From positions 492,501-556,500 of the forward strand of contig JACDTU010000013.1 of assembly GCA_022376465.1 (NCBI GenBank): a DNA stretch of 64,000 nucleotides. Direction: 5' to 3'. The position numbers and the translations under genes were made by a program. The stretch is from Cubamyces lactineus. Lineage: Eukaryota > Basidiomycota > Agaricomycetes > Polyporales > Polyporaceae. This document shows positions 10,703 to 22,149 of the stretch, in pieces. Below the pieces are notes generated by a model that saw only the letters and a program-made list of their open reading frames with translations, was not told where the DNA came from and made no database searches. How positions within the stretch are numbered: the stretch's first letter is position 1; each line of letters starts with the position of its first letter.

Positions 10703-11696
10703 GGGAATGGACGCTAGAACAAAGGGCCTGAGCGGGTAGGCGGGTAGAGATGGGGACAGCCGTCCGCAATCCGTCAACAGCAACCCTGCGTCCTTAAGAG
10801 GAGCTGCACCATGTTGTCCGCGATGTGGGCCGAGAGGGGGGGGGAGGGGCAAGCAAGCCCCCGCGCTTGCGGTGCTGCATGCTCGACATCGCACTCTTTA
10901 CCCACAACGGCTCGAAATGGGCATTTGTGGGCGCACTGCGTGGTGGGCGGCGATGTTCTATCTGATCGATAGTGGTACGGCCATCCTTCTTCTCGGCCAT
11001 AATGAGATTGACGCCTCGAGATGGGCGCGACTCCATGGGCGAGATGCATAAGGAGGCCCCGGTACGGACAGTATTCGGCAGATGGTAGGATGACATGCGC
11101 TCAAGGCTGTTGTGCAGCTTCGCGTCGTGCAATCAGCTGGTGATCGTCGCGCATGCTGCACAGGATAAGAGTGAGGCGCTGAGGCACAGCAAGGAGGTAG
11201 CGTACTTAGACGGACATGAGGAATGTAATTCACGGACGACGCACGAATCTAGAATCAGAGGGGCACGCAGCCGCAAGAGCATCGCGAAGAACTCGTAGGT
11301 GGACTCGGGGCTGAAGAAACTACTTTGTGGTACTATCATTAATGTATCCGGCGTCGAGTCCTTTGAGTACGTGAGAGCATCTGCGGATACAGACACAACT
11401 TGTCGGTTCATCTAGATCTGTGGTACACCAGGGGTGTTCAGCTATCTGTATGCCTTCAGGTTCGACAAACCTTGTTGCTGGCACTGTAACAGGCATTCGT
11501 GTGAAATCACATTGAGCGACTGAAAAATGTTCGTTACCACCAGTGCATTCCTTTCCCCGAACATAGGAAGGTGTCTGGGATACTGTGAGAGGTGTCTGTT
11601 TACAGAGGACATGAGCAAGCAGATCCACGGCTAGCAATTCTGGTCGATCGGGAACACCATCGCGGCCAATACATTATACGTGGTTCAAAAGATCAA
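10703..11696. other. Intergenic region, nothing recognised
   Basis: Upstream region of the membrane-protein gene. Several short ORFs on both strands (for example minus 11320-11637) match nothing and lack splice context. Confidence 0.45.
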
Positions 11697-11767
11697 TCCG
11701 ATATGGTGTAGTGGCTAACATTATCGCCTCTCACGCGATAGCCCGGGGTTCGATTCCCCGTGTCGGA
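11697..11767 (+). tRNA. tRNA-Glu (anticodon CTC)
   Basis: A full cloverleaf can be drawn. The acceptor stem TCCGATA (11697-11703) pairs with TGTCGGA (11761-11767). The anticodon stem ATCGC/GCGAT encloses the loop CTCTCAC, giving anticodon CTC, which reads GAG. The T-loop GGTTCGATTCC at 11747-11757 is also the B box, and TGGTGTAGTGG at 11704-11714 is the A box. There is no intron. A T6 run at 11771-11776 is the expected RNA polymerase III terminator. Confidence 0.97.
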
Positions 11768-12238
11768 ACATTTTTTGCTTCCTGCCACAGCAGTTGCCAG
11801 CGTCGGTAGGGGTACACACTTCGTATAGCTCCAACTCCCACTCAACAATTTCGGCGTAGGAAGTCATGGGGTCCGAACATATTCCTAATGCGTGCATATC
11901 CAACAGCTTGCATCCACAACCGTAGCTACAACAACGGAATGAATCTTCCAATAAAACACTACACAAAACACAGCAATTCCCATAAGGCGACAAGGATGAC
12001 GGCGACCGAAGACAACGACGACGGCGACGAGGATGCGTGTGAGACAGGATGATGGGTGATGGCAGTGTCCGCGAGTGGTAATAGTGGTAACCAGAGACAA
12101 AGCAAGGCGATCGTGCAGATCGTGTGTATGGATGTAGTCTAGGTATTATGGGGGGTAACACGGCGCGATGGCCGTATGACATCGCGCCGGTAGAGAAGTG
12201 AGGAACACGGAGGTTGAGACACTCAGTCCCTCGATCCG
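11768..12238. other. Intergenic region between tRNA and eIF2A
   Basis: Holds the Pol III terminator of the tRNA and presumably the 3' region of eIF2A. Nothing else is seen. Confidence 0.5.
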
Positions 12239-14467
12239 CTATGAGGTGATCTCGAGTGCCGCGAGCTCCTTCCGGATCTCGGCCTCCGTGTCGATCTTCT
12301 TGAGCTGCGTTGCCTCGAGTCGCTCGCCCTTCTTCTGCTTCTCCTTGAGCTCCTCAATCGCCTTGAGCTGTATCATCCACTTTATCAACACACAGCCTTC
12401 ACACATGGGCATTGCGATGCTCAACTACCCACCTTCTTGTTCAGGTTTCGGACCTTCTTCGCGGTCGGGTCCAGACCGTTGTCCCCACCAGGTGTAGGAG
12501 GAACGGAACCGTTCGCCGCAGCGATAACCTCCGCACCATTAGGAGGGATGTCGATCGACGGCCGCGCACTGGCTTCTCCGCCCGCAGCGGCAGCGGCGTC
12601 CTTCTTCCCACCATCCTTGGGACCCTTCTTCTTCCGCCCGCGCTTCTCCTGGTCGCCGCTCTGTCGCACAGGTGAGGGCGAGGTCGGTGCACCCGGAACG
12701 TGCCTCCTGCCGTTCTGGAAGCGACCAGGGGCGGGGCTACGGCTAAAGCGCCCGTTAGGCGTCGACCCACCGCTGGGTGTGTCGTCCTCACGCTTGTAAG
12801 CTGCGGACGCTTCGAGACCCCGCGCACCTGGGGGACGATACGCACCAGCAGGCCTGGTCGGCGCGGGCTTTGCAACAGTGGCGTGCTGATTCACGCTCGG
12901 CGCAGGAGCGGGGGCGGCGGGAATGGCCTGAGGGAAAGGGGGAAGCACATCGACGGGGATAGGGCGCCATGAAGCTTGATAGAGCTCGTCGATAGGCTGA
13001 ACGTGGACAAGCGGCCCAGTGCAGTGCCAGACCTTAATGCCGTTGTCGACACGGAGACGAGGGGAAAGCGTAGCAGTGAGAAGGAATCGGCCATCAGGAG
13101 ACCACTCGCAGTGAGACGTGTTGGAGGCGTCAATTGTCGTGACCTTAGAGAGCGTACGACGATCATAGATGTCGACCTTGCCCGCGAGGTTCCCGAAACC
13201 GGCGATAGCAATAAGCCGTGCTTGCGGATTAAAGGAGATGAAGTTGCAGAATGCGGTGCCGAAATCGTGCAGCGAGCGAGCACGTTGATCAAACAACATC
13301 GTCTTCGCAGGCATGTCTGTATCGACTTGATCAACGGCACAAAGCAACATTCAACGTAATGTAACTTACAGCCATAGATGACACCGAACTCCTTTGAGTT
13401 CGGGCTCCACGTGAAGTCATGCACGGGCCCCTCTTTGTCGAGAGTCACTCGACAGTCAAAGTTGCCGGCTGCACTGAGAAGATAAAGGCCACCGGTCTCC
13501 CCATAATAGCTCTTGTTCGCTTGGTCGACATCCGTCTGTGTGAGAACGAGGACCTGGGTGCCAAGCGTATTCCATTTGATTTGGGAGCGCTGTGCCTTGA
13601 AGAACGTCTTTTGACAAGTCGGGGGTGCGCCGAGCGCAGTGAGACTGAAGATCTTGACACTAGCAGGTTGGCCCTGTATAATGTACGATCAGTTCAAATG
13701 CTGCAGATCAGACTAGATTGGCGCATCCCAACAAGGTCCCCCGACCGTGGACGCATCGTGAACATTCAGCATGCACATGAGGATGCGACGTGCGGAAGAC
13801 TCGTGGGGATAGCGTGACCTGGCTACACACCTTTTTCTCTGCAATGAACACCGCCAGCGACGGGTTCAGACCAGGACTGAGCGTAATGGTCGTAGCACCC
13901 TCGACCTTCAGCTTGTCCACCACACCCATTGACCACTCCACAGGGCGGAACACCTGAATCTCCTGTCCGACAAGACGGACGGCGTGAGACTCGGAGATGG
14001 TGTATTGGAGTTCCCACCCCTCCTGCGACTTTTGCGAGAAGGCGACGAGCTCTTCGCCCGTGGAGACGGAGAAGACGCGAAGGTTCTTGTGCTGTGCGCC
14101 ATCCTCGAGCTTGACTGGCCGTTCCCAGGTAGATAGGTACGTTCCGCGCGGCGAAAAGCTGATGTCGACGACGTTTGGAAGAGAGAGCTCCTGGAGCAAT
14201 TGGGCACTCTCAGCCTGGTAGATGCGGACGCCGGTGGGGATGGCGTAGGCGAAGAGGCGGCCGTCTGAACTGTACTTGTATGTACGGGCGGGTACGTCTG
14301 GAGGTTGGAAGCTATCGATGGGGTCGTAGTTAGGCGTACCACCAACGAGGCAGATGCTCTTCTGTGCACGGTCTGAATGACAACGTTTCAGTCAGACGAC
14401 AATGAACCTCGGGGAATGTGGGTGGAGAAAACGCACAAGCGTACTGCAGGGAGGGTGCTGAGGCCAT
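12239..14467 (-). CDS. eIF2A: Eukaryotic translation initiation factor 2A
   Basis: Cytoplasmic WD-repeat factor of the eIF2A family, which delivers or stabilises initiator tRNA on the 40S subunit on special mRNAs. Minus-strand exons are 14467-14437, 14372-13831, 13673-13370, 13316-12433 and 12367-12239. They total 1890 nt and encode 629 residues, normal for the family. The N-terminal beta-propeller is clear, with FSPRGTYLSTWERP, HDFTWSPNSKEFGVIYG, ISFNPQARLIAIAGFGN and NTSHCEWSPDGRFLLTAT. The end of the core has NGIKVWHCTG and ELYQASWRP. A Pro/Lys-rich linker with RPAGAYRPPGARG follows, then a C-terminal helix, LKAIEELKEKQKKGERLEA. The start context is AAAATGG. Intron 2 is unusually long (157 nt) for this window. 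It is divergent from CDC73, sharing an upstream region of about 315 bp. Confidence 0.95.
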
Positions 14468-14782
14468 TTTGGACGCAAGAGAGGGTAGAGAAGCAAGTTA
14501 ATGCTTCAAGGAGGATGCGGGAGGAGGTAAGAGTGGCTGTAAGCGCAATCAGCGTGCATCGCCAAAAAATGTGGCGGGGATTACATAATCAGGCTGGTCA
14601 CAACAAGACGAACAATGGGTTAGGGTTAAGACACGCGTGTGACAGTCTGTCACGTCACCCGACTCCCTAGAGCGCTTGTCCAATGCGGCAACCACTTCGC
14701 GCTCGACGACGTTCACAGCCGTGCACTCAAGCTACACCCTTGTCTTGGCTCTCTACCTGCTTTACTCGTTCCCATTGCCGAT

Positions 14783-16652
14783 ATGAGCTCAGGGACTGAT
14801 GCTTTACTGGTTTTAAAGCAGGCTATCAAAGAGAAGAGCCCTGTCACATATTCCAACGAGTCTGGGCCTGTGTCTTCGTTCTCATCCGCCACGCACATCG
14901 TACTTTCGTCTACAACTACTCTCCCCAAAGCTGCCCCTACACGGCTACGGAAACCTGGAGCGACTTCGACGGATCCACAAAGTAGCCCTCAGGACTTCTT
15001 TGCTCTTGGCGCGGTCTATCTAGCATGGCTACTACGCGACGCGTCTAGCGCAGAGTACATGAAGCAAGTTCGGGAGAATGGGTACACGGTGGGATTCGTC
15101 AGTGTTACAGAGAGGAAAGCCGTTGCAGATTGGCTTGAAGATAAGACGCAGAGCCTATCAGGGTTGGTGCCCATCGAAGGTAAGCATGCGCCCCCTTTGC
15201 CGCACCGCGTCCCAGCTACACCCTCGTGCCACGAACATGCGAACTTAGTATCCATCGTCCGACTATCGTAGCAGTGGTATGACTCAACGTACACAACAGT
15301 ACTGGTCCATAACCCATCAGAATCATTAGTTGTTCCTATACTCCTGCCTTGTCTGATGCTTCAGCTACTTCGGTTCATCGCATTCTAATCTTCATCCTAA
15401 CGCACCTAATGAACCAGCCGAGTCAACTACACCTCCGGGGACGCCACCGCAATTGCGAGGCACAACTTCTCTGCCATCTCTGTCGTCCTCTAAAGGGGCG
15501 GACTCGACATCAAGCCCCCTGAAGCGCAGATATGTTGCCGACCCGGCGGATATGGAAGTCGTGAAGAAAATTAGGGCGAACGAGATTGAGCTTCAAGACC
15601 GGAACACAGTTCTCCGAGGCATCAAACCAAATGTCCGTAGGAATGTCATATCTCTGATCGTCCTAGCTTACCTCTCTACAGAACTTCAATTCAGTCAAGG
15701 TTGCGTTTGCTGAGAAGCTCAAGAAACTAAAAGAAGCATCAAACAAGCACCACAGCAGCAGCAGCAGCACGTGGAGCTCAGCGCCCTCGACACCAGGCGA
15801 GTCGCTTACGTCTAATGTTCGAACACCTAGCTCATCCGATACAGACCCCAAGTTGCAAGCACGCAAACCACGTAAGTTCAACCGGAAGTCATAAGCCTCG
15901 CAACAACTCACATGTCCTCCTACCAGGAAACAACTATCCTATCATTATGATCTCGTCTTCCCCTACGTCACTTATCACCATGTACAATGTGCGACGATTC
16001 CTTCAGGATGCCGTGTTCGAGCCTTCACAAGAAGCTCGTGCCCGCGCGGCTTCTGAGGGCAATGCGCGCGCCGAAGACGTGATTCCTATATACCGCAAGC
16101 GGACTACTATCGATCCCTCAGGGCGCGAGACCGAGACACAGACGAGGTGCATATCTATCGCACTTGTCAACGAAGCCAAGGCACTAGCTGAATTCCTTTC
16201 GCGTTTATAGATATTTCGTCGTCGACAGCGCTGAGGCGTTGGCCAAGTTCGGTCCAGACGCATGGGACCGTGTTGTGTGCGTGATGACAACAGGACAAGC
16301 ATGGCAGTTCCGGCCATACAAATGGCAAGACCCTAAGGCGCTATTCCATCATGGTAAGCTCTGGTCGCTTCCGAACGCTTCACGGAAGTTAACGCGTGCA
16401 TGCATCCAAAGTGAAAGGCATCTATTTCTCGTGGACAAATGATCCCCCCAACCCCAAAATCAAGGACTGGAACGTCACCGAGTTGAAGGTAAGGTGCCTT
16501 GTCTGCACAAGGCGTACACGCGAAATTAAGCCTTGTCCCCTGAACAGATCGACCCTCACCGCCGGCACGTTGATAAGTCCGTTGTGGCCCACTTCTGGCG
16601 CATACTAGACCAGTGGACAACGACTTACAAGCCCTCTCTGATGCAAGGGTGA
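14783..16652 (+). CDS. CDC73: Cdc73/parafibromin, Paf1 complex subunit
   Basis: Nuclear subunit of the Paf1 complex that travels with RNA polymerase II and promotes elongation and histone modification. Exons are 14783-15179, 15418-15632, 15682-15871, 15927-16146, 16211-16353, 16412-16488 and 16548-16652, encoding 448 residues with all phases consistent. N-terminal family signatures are ALLVLKQAIKEKSPVTYS, DFFALGAVYLAWLLRDASS, EYMKQVRENGYTVGFVS and ERKAVADWLE. The conserved C-terminal GTPase-like fold reads NNYPIIMISSSPTSLITMYN, RYFVVDSAEALAKFGPDAWD, RVVCVMTTGQAWQFRPYKW and HHVKGIYFSWTNDPPNPKIK. It ends VVAHFWRILDQW...LMQG. A GTGAGA site overlaps the stop codon, so a small extra 3' exon is possible. 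Intron 1 is longer than usual (238 nt). Confidence 0.95.
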
Positions 16653-16847
16653 GAGATACAAGCCGCCCCTTGTTTTGTTCCTCGATCTTGTACTTCCATC
16701 CTACCTGTGCTATCTACCTGTGCGTTTTTCTGAGGTGTCTCGTACGCCACTTTGTGCCCCTATGCAAGCGTTACTGCCTGCTCTTTTCCTGGGGCGATCA
16801 TCTGATTTTAGCATACGTATGGGCCATGAAGAATCAATTTCCAGGTG

Positions 16848-18442
16848 TCATACAGCATCGACGACCGAAATTCGTCTTGCGCTGGTCATGATGTTGTTTG
16901 AAAGCAGACATACACGCCCAGATTCCTCCTCCAAAGACAAGTTCACCAGGTGTTCCTCGAGGTCAAGCGTTACCACGAACGAGCCGAGGCAACCACTCAC
17001 GCCCAGCTCCCTGCCCCCGAAGTCGGGATCGTCCTCGCCCAGGTCAAGGATAGAACGTGAAAGTGAATACGTGCGGAAGTGGACACGCGGCACGCCATTA
17101 TGCGCTTCAGTGCTGTCCTAGATAGCGCGTCACAGGCCGACTGCCCCAAGACCCATGTACCCGAACTCCGCCCCTGGCGCAAGCGGATACGGGATCTGGC
17201 GGTAGTCGACGGCGGCGGCGCCAGCTGCAGCGTCCGCGCCGTCGGGCTGCCCTACGCGCAGGATGTGCAGGGCGCGAGTGCCAACGATGACGACGGGGTG
17301 CCCATGAGGGCTCCATGAGTATGGGCTGATGCGATAGATGCCCGCGCCGGTATCGCAGCGGCAGCTCCAGACGGGCTCGACGCGGCGCGTCTGGGGCAGC
17401 GTCTGGAGATGCCGAAGGAATGTCGTATATGGAGAGGCCACCGTGGTAAGCGAACATGAACTGATGTTCGGACAACACTGATATCGAGAGGTGCTCATCG
17501 GCCTGCAAGGGGGATGATCAATGTGTCCCGGGAGGGTCCAGTCTGTTGTACTCACCGACGATGGACCTATGTTCATAGACACTCGCGGGCGTTGAATCTC
17601 GGGGTTGTCTGCGCCGATGGTACAGACGTGCAAGACCATCACGCCCTCGCCAGTATCAAGCCCGTATACCAGATATCGGCTGCTTGACATGCAACACCAC
17701 ACGGAGCCCGTGACGGAGATATTACCGACAAGGAGGAGTGTCGGCGAAGGGTCGATTACGGCGACGTACACGTAAATGTTGCACTGGCTACACCGGCAAG
17801 GTCAGTGGCCGCTGTTCACTATCACCTCCCGCAGGGCGGCAAGTCAGGCACTCACTTGTACCGGACTCCCATTTGCAGGATGATCAGGTCCTCGTGATCA
17901 TCAGTGAACGATTGGCGGGAGCTGAGATAGAAAACCGACTCGTCGTCCGTGAGCGGGTGCGAGACCGTCGCTGCGGGTGAAGATGCGCCGAGCTCGAGGA
18001 GTTGCAGCGAGCCATCGTACAAGACAATGACGAGCCACCGGCCGCCCGTGACGAGGGTGGCGTGCTTGACTGTGCTGTCGCAGTGGAAGTTTTGCACTCT
18101 TCGCGGCTGGTAATTGGGACGATGCCACCGTGCGTCGAGTCGAGCGGAGTGCAAAACTTGTGCTTTGAGCTGCCCCGCATCAAGGTCGTTCAGGTTGCGG
18201 GACAGTCGCGGCTGAGGGAACACCACCAGCAAACGAGAGAGTGCATGGTGCCAGAGTGAGCGGTCGCTCATCAAGTTGTACAACGCTCTGCACGTCTTCA
18301 GGTCAAATGCTCTGCATTCGAATTTGGTGAGTCATTTCGCAGAAGGCGTAACCACACCCACCGAACAGAGTCTCACTATGTCCTTTGCATCGAGAAAACG
18401 CGAGACGGCGAGCTTAAGGGCGTACGGGAGACGATCCAGCAT
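16848..18442 (-). pseudogene. F-box protein gene, probably decayed
   Basis: F-box proteins link substrates to SCF ubiquitin ligases; this one has the beta-rich substrate region of a large basidiomycete family. Minus-strand exons are 18442-18358 (LPYALKLAVSRFLDAKDIVR), 18309-17856 (CRALYNLMSDRSLWHHALSR, near LL), 17787-17556 (NQCNIYVYVAVIDPSP) and 17502-16848. The four splice joins are canonical and in phase. The last exon is damaged. The frame slips by one near 17375-17410, between IYDIPSASPDAAPDAP and EPVWSCRCDTGAGIYRIS. Two in-frame stops follow at 17132-17130 and 17120-17118, inside MGLGAVGL*RAI*D. The same frame then resumes with RVHFRTYSLSRSILDL and ends RRISVVDAV. A 48-nt intron (GTACAT...GGACAG) could skip both stops in frame, at the cost of conserved sequence. 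It is tail-to-tail with CDC73. Confidence 0.7.
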
Positions 18443-19622
18443 TGGGACGGGCGGACAGAGGAATGGAGAGCATGCCGGAGTCAACCAGGCAAGAGATCCA
18501 TCCGAGAGTATATCTGACTATCAGCCGCTGGAAAAGCCTGGACGTTCTCGATTGTCGGGATTCCACGACAGGATTATGACGCACTTGTGTCGATATACGA
18601 GGACGGGCGTTGGCAATTAACGCGGCCGACTGCGAGTGCCGAGACCATGACGAAGTCGCACGCTGTGCCTTCCCCAGTATCAGCATGTGGGAACGGTGGA
18701 GTCGTCACGCTCTCTTGAACCATAAGATACCACTGACCGTCAATCACGCCGAACGGTCCAGAACTAGTCCATGTTCCACTATTCTCCTCGATTCTCGTGT
18801 GCTATCATCCCTTTGCTCCCCTAGGAGGCTAGGACCCAGCAAAACCGAAGTACGAAACGTATCTCCTCTTTCGACAGCGCCGGAAGCTCCCCTCGTTAGT
18901 CCTGAAGCGCCCGATTGCCTTTGGATCACTGACCCATCCAGCTCCAAGAGTTCAAGACTTCATGCAGCCACTCGAACGGTGCCCACTCCAGACCATTGCA
19001 ATCTGTGAAGGTGTGGAGTCACCTGATCAGGGTGAGATCCCCCGCCAAGGTCAGGACGCGATACAACTCTTCGAAACAGATGTTCATTGCTGAGCATGCA
19101 GGCAGCGAAGCTCCCATCATGCACGTATAAAAGCTAGTAGATGACCGTCATGCGTCACTAACTGACTTGTATCGACCGCGCGAGTTTAGAGCCATTTGTG
19201 ACTTATTCCTGCTGCCGAGAACCACCCTGCATCCGAGAAATTGTGAGTCGCGCTAAGGCAAGCACCTATGAGGGTGCACAATCGGGCAGTGTCAGTAGAT
19301 AGCGGTTCAGTGGGGGCGATATTCAGGACTTCCAAAGAACAGCAAGCGACGCCGGACGATCGAAGATCCCCAAGTACTTCTGACCAGGGGCGTCCGTGGC
19401 GTCGCGGTGATTAACCTAGGCCCGTTAACCTAGGCCCCCGGACCGCCGTTGCGGTTATCAAGTTTGCTACGTCGCGCTTCAAAATGACTCCATGTTTGCC
19501 TCTCGGCCGCTCAGCGCTCGGCAGGCTCACGTAGGTTTCCTCCTACCAGTACTGCTCGGCGAACTGTGACCTGGTTACTCCCCTTTCACGACCTAACGAC
19601 TCCTCTGAGAAGCTAGCCCTCC
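18443..19622. other. Intergenic region upstream of the MFS pair
   Basis: No gene is supported. A TATAAAA at 19127-19133 may belong to a distal promoter of the first MFS gene. A tandem pair of TTAACCTAGGCCC at 19411-19438 is the only repeat noticed. Confidence 0.4.
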
Positions 19623-21651
19623 ATGCACCAGCATACGGAGGAAAGCCCGCTGATTGAGTCGGAAGCGCTCACTACTATTACAGATCCTGAAGTCTTGAAG
19701 CATGAATTGCTGTACCAACGCTTCACTCCCGCTCAAAAGCGGGTGATTGTCGCCTTGATTTCCTGGGCTGCTGTCATACCATGTAGGAATCTACTTTGTA
19801 CAAAACAGACGGGCAGTTTCGCTGATCGTTCTCTACTCAGTCTTGGCCTCTGGATCTTTTGTGCCCTCCATTCCAGAGATCGCTCGAGAACTTGGGTCGT
19901 CTGGAGTAGTCATTAGGTCTGTCGCACTATATGGGACTTCTATCTTCACAAAACTCCTGAACTCACGCAAATGGGCACTCTGCAATAGTCTGGCTGTGAG
20001 CCTGTCGCTAATCACCGCGTCCGTGGGCAGCCTCCTATGGGCGACGTACTCTGGCTCTTGTAAGCCACTACTCATTGCTCGAGAGACCAGAGATGTATGA
20101 GCCTTTCTGACCGAATCTCACAGATGGTCGCCGTACGATCTTCCTGTTATCGTTGCCGTGCCTTTGCATAGGCTCTGCTGGAGTTGCTATGTCGCAAACC
20201 GTCTCGTCGCTGATGTTCTGGCGTGTCGTGCAGGCGTTGGGCGCGGCGAGCGGAATCTCAGTCGGCGCTGGGGCCATTGGAGACATATATCGGTTAGAGG
20301 AACGTGGTGCCGCCATGGGCATCTTCTTTGGCGTGAGTTTCCGCACTGTCTCCTGTAGTAGCTACGGGCGTCGGGACTGATCGCCACCCTATTTTGCAGG
20401 CATCGCTTTTCGGTCCAGCAATTGCGCCCTTGCTTGGTGGCTACGCTACTCACTACTTCTCATGGCGGCTCGCACAATGGGCTCTTTTCGTTATGGGCCT
20501 CTTCGCGTTCTTCCCCGTCTGGTTCTGGCTTCCGGAGACGCTTGATCCCGAAAAGCGGCGCTATTGGGGCGCGACCGAGGAGCACAAGAAACCCATACTA
20601 CTGAACCCTTTCGAAAGTGTGACCCTACTCCGGAGCCCGAACATCCTTGCCATTGTGAGTCACGAAGATGTTGTCCTTCACGCCGTACATATCGCATGAG
20701 CTCATCCCGAACGTTCACCATAGACCTTGGCGAGTTCCGCCATACTGCTGACGGATTTCGTACTCATGATACCTCTTGCCTATACCATTGTGTGTGCCAT
20801 ATGTTACGTCAAAATCTTGAAGGACCTCCACTGAGGCTCTGCATAGGGCAAAGCATACAACATCACCAATGAGGCCATCATTGGCGCATTCTTCCTCCCG
20901 CTCGGATTTGGCAATATCAGTACGTGTCTAGGCACTATTCGTGTTCTTCGCAGCTAACTCAGAGGCCTCTCCCAGTCGGGGCCCCGCTCGCTGGTCGACT
21001 GTCTGATAGGGTCGTCATTGCCTGGCGCAAGCGCCGTGGGGGTGTCTGGTCTCCGGAAGACCGACTTCGCGCGACGCTCTGGGGTGCAGTCTTCCTCGCA
21101 CCAATGTCGATTCTCCTTTCTGGGTTGACGACGCAATTCGTGCCTGGTCAACTGGGAATCGCCCTGAACCTCGTGTGGCTGTTCATGAACGGTATCGGGG
21201 TGTGTTCGCATATATTAGTTGATCATGGATGTTGGCTTACAAGAGGCATTTGTGCAGGTGGACATCGTGCTGTCGCCTTCGTCGGCATACTACGTGGATA
21301 TCTTACACTCACAGAGCGCTCAGACAATAGCTGCCAGCGGGTATGTCCTATATAACATCTCCTTGAGGGCAAGAAGACTGATAACGCTTGACAATACTAG
21401 GGCGCTCCGCGCAGCGACTATCGCATGCGTTACTGCATTCATCCTTCCCATGATCAATACCATCGGCGTTGCGGCCACAGACGCCATCTTCGCGGGAGTT
21501 GCTTGGCTGGGGTCTGGGTAAGTGCAGGCGTCTGCATATCACTAGTTTTACTAGAACGTTTGACTGCAGGCTTATCCTCCTGACGATCAAGTACGGAGAC
21601 CGCATGCGTGCATGGGTGGATGTCGGATATTCCACAATACGCGACAACTAG
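19623..21651 (+). CDS. MFS transporter, DHA1-like drug/metabolite exporter (copy 1)
   Basis: A twelve-helix proton antiporter-type permease of the major facilitator superfamily, expected in the plasma or vacuolar membrane. About eleven exons, broken by introns of about 50-70 nt. Signatures in order are SGSFVPSIPEIARELGSS in helix 1, ATYSGYGRRTIFLLSLPCL (loop 2-3 motif with GRR), FWRVVQALGAASGISVGAGA with GDIYRLEERGAAMGIFFG (motif C region), then SLFGPAIAPLLGGYATHYFS and WRLAQWALFVMGLFAFFPVW. The second half has AYNITNEAIIGAFFLPLGFG, VGAPLAGRLSDRVV, SAYYVDILHSQSAQTIAASG and INTIGVAATDAIFAG. The tail is RMRAWVDVGYSTIRDN. A cytoplasmic N-terminus of about 50 residues precedes helix 1. It is a tandem duplicate of the gene at 22150, sharing exon structure. 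The substrate is unknown. Confidence 0.9.
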
Positions 21652-22149
21652 AAACATCGAGGACGGGTCACCGGGCGCTAGGAAACATGAATGGATATGG
21701 ATATGTGTTTAGGGCTTGCAGTCAATGTATACCTTCGGGGGCTTTGCTGTTGTACTTGCCGTTCATCGTGAGTATTATGATCACAGTCATCAGCGGGAAC
21801 TTCGTAATAAGCGCCCGGCACTTCTGGTGGTGAAATGTTTTACCGCGAAAGGCCGCCGTCGACCTTGCCGCGGCAGCCACCGCGGGGACTCAAATTATAC
21901 GATGACTGCCTGAGAGGTCACCGGAACTACCACCAGTGCACCTGGTGCATTGTATAACCATTTGAGCACCGGGCAATACCACGACTTGCCCGGGTTGAGT
22001 GAAGGCCGGGGTAAGCATCAGGCGAATGTCCAATGAAACGTCTGAACATGTTGACTCGAAAGCTGACTCACTGCTGAAACTCTACTAGTCATCAACTTCA
22101 GCTGGTAGCATCTACGAGAGGTTCTGCACCCACAAGCACGACTTCCACG
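21652..22149. other. Spacer between the duplicated MFS genes
   Basis: 498 bp holding the 3' end of copy 1 and the promoter of copy 2. Nothing distinctive is seen. Confidence 0.5.

Noticed and set aside
16675..17121. Plus-strand open frame downstream of CDC73 with protein-like residues
   Set aside because: It is antisense to the C-terminal exon of the F-box gene, whose minus-strand reading (RVHFRTYSLSRSILDL...RRISVVDAV) continues the family sequence.
19411..19438. Duplicated TTAACCTAGGCCC as a possible element end
   Set aside because: Only two short copies next to each other; no matching partner or target duplication was found.
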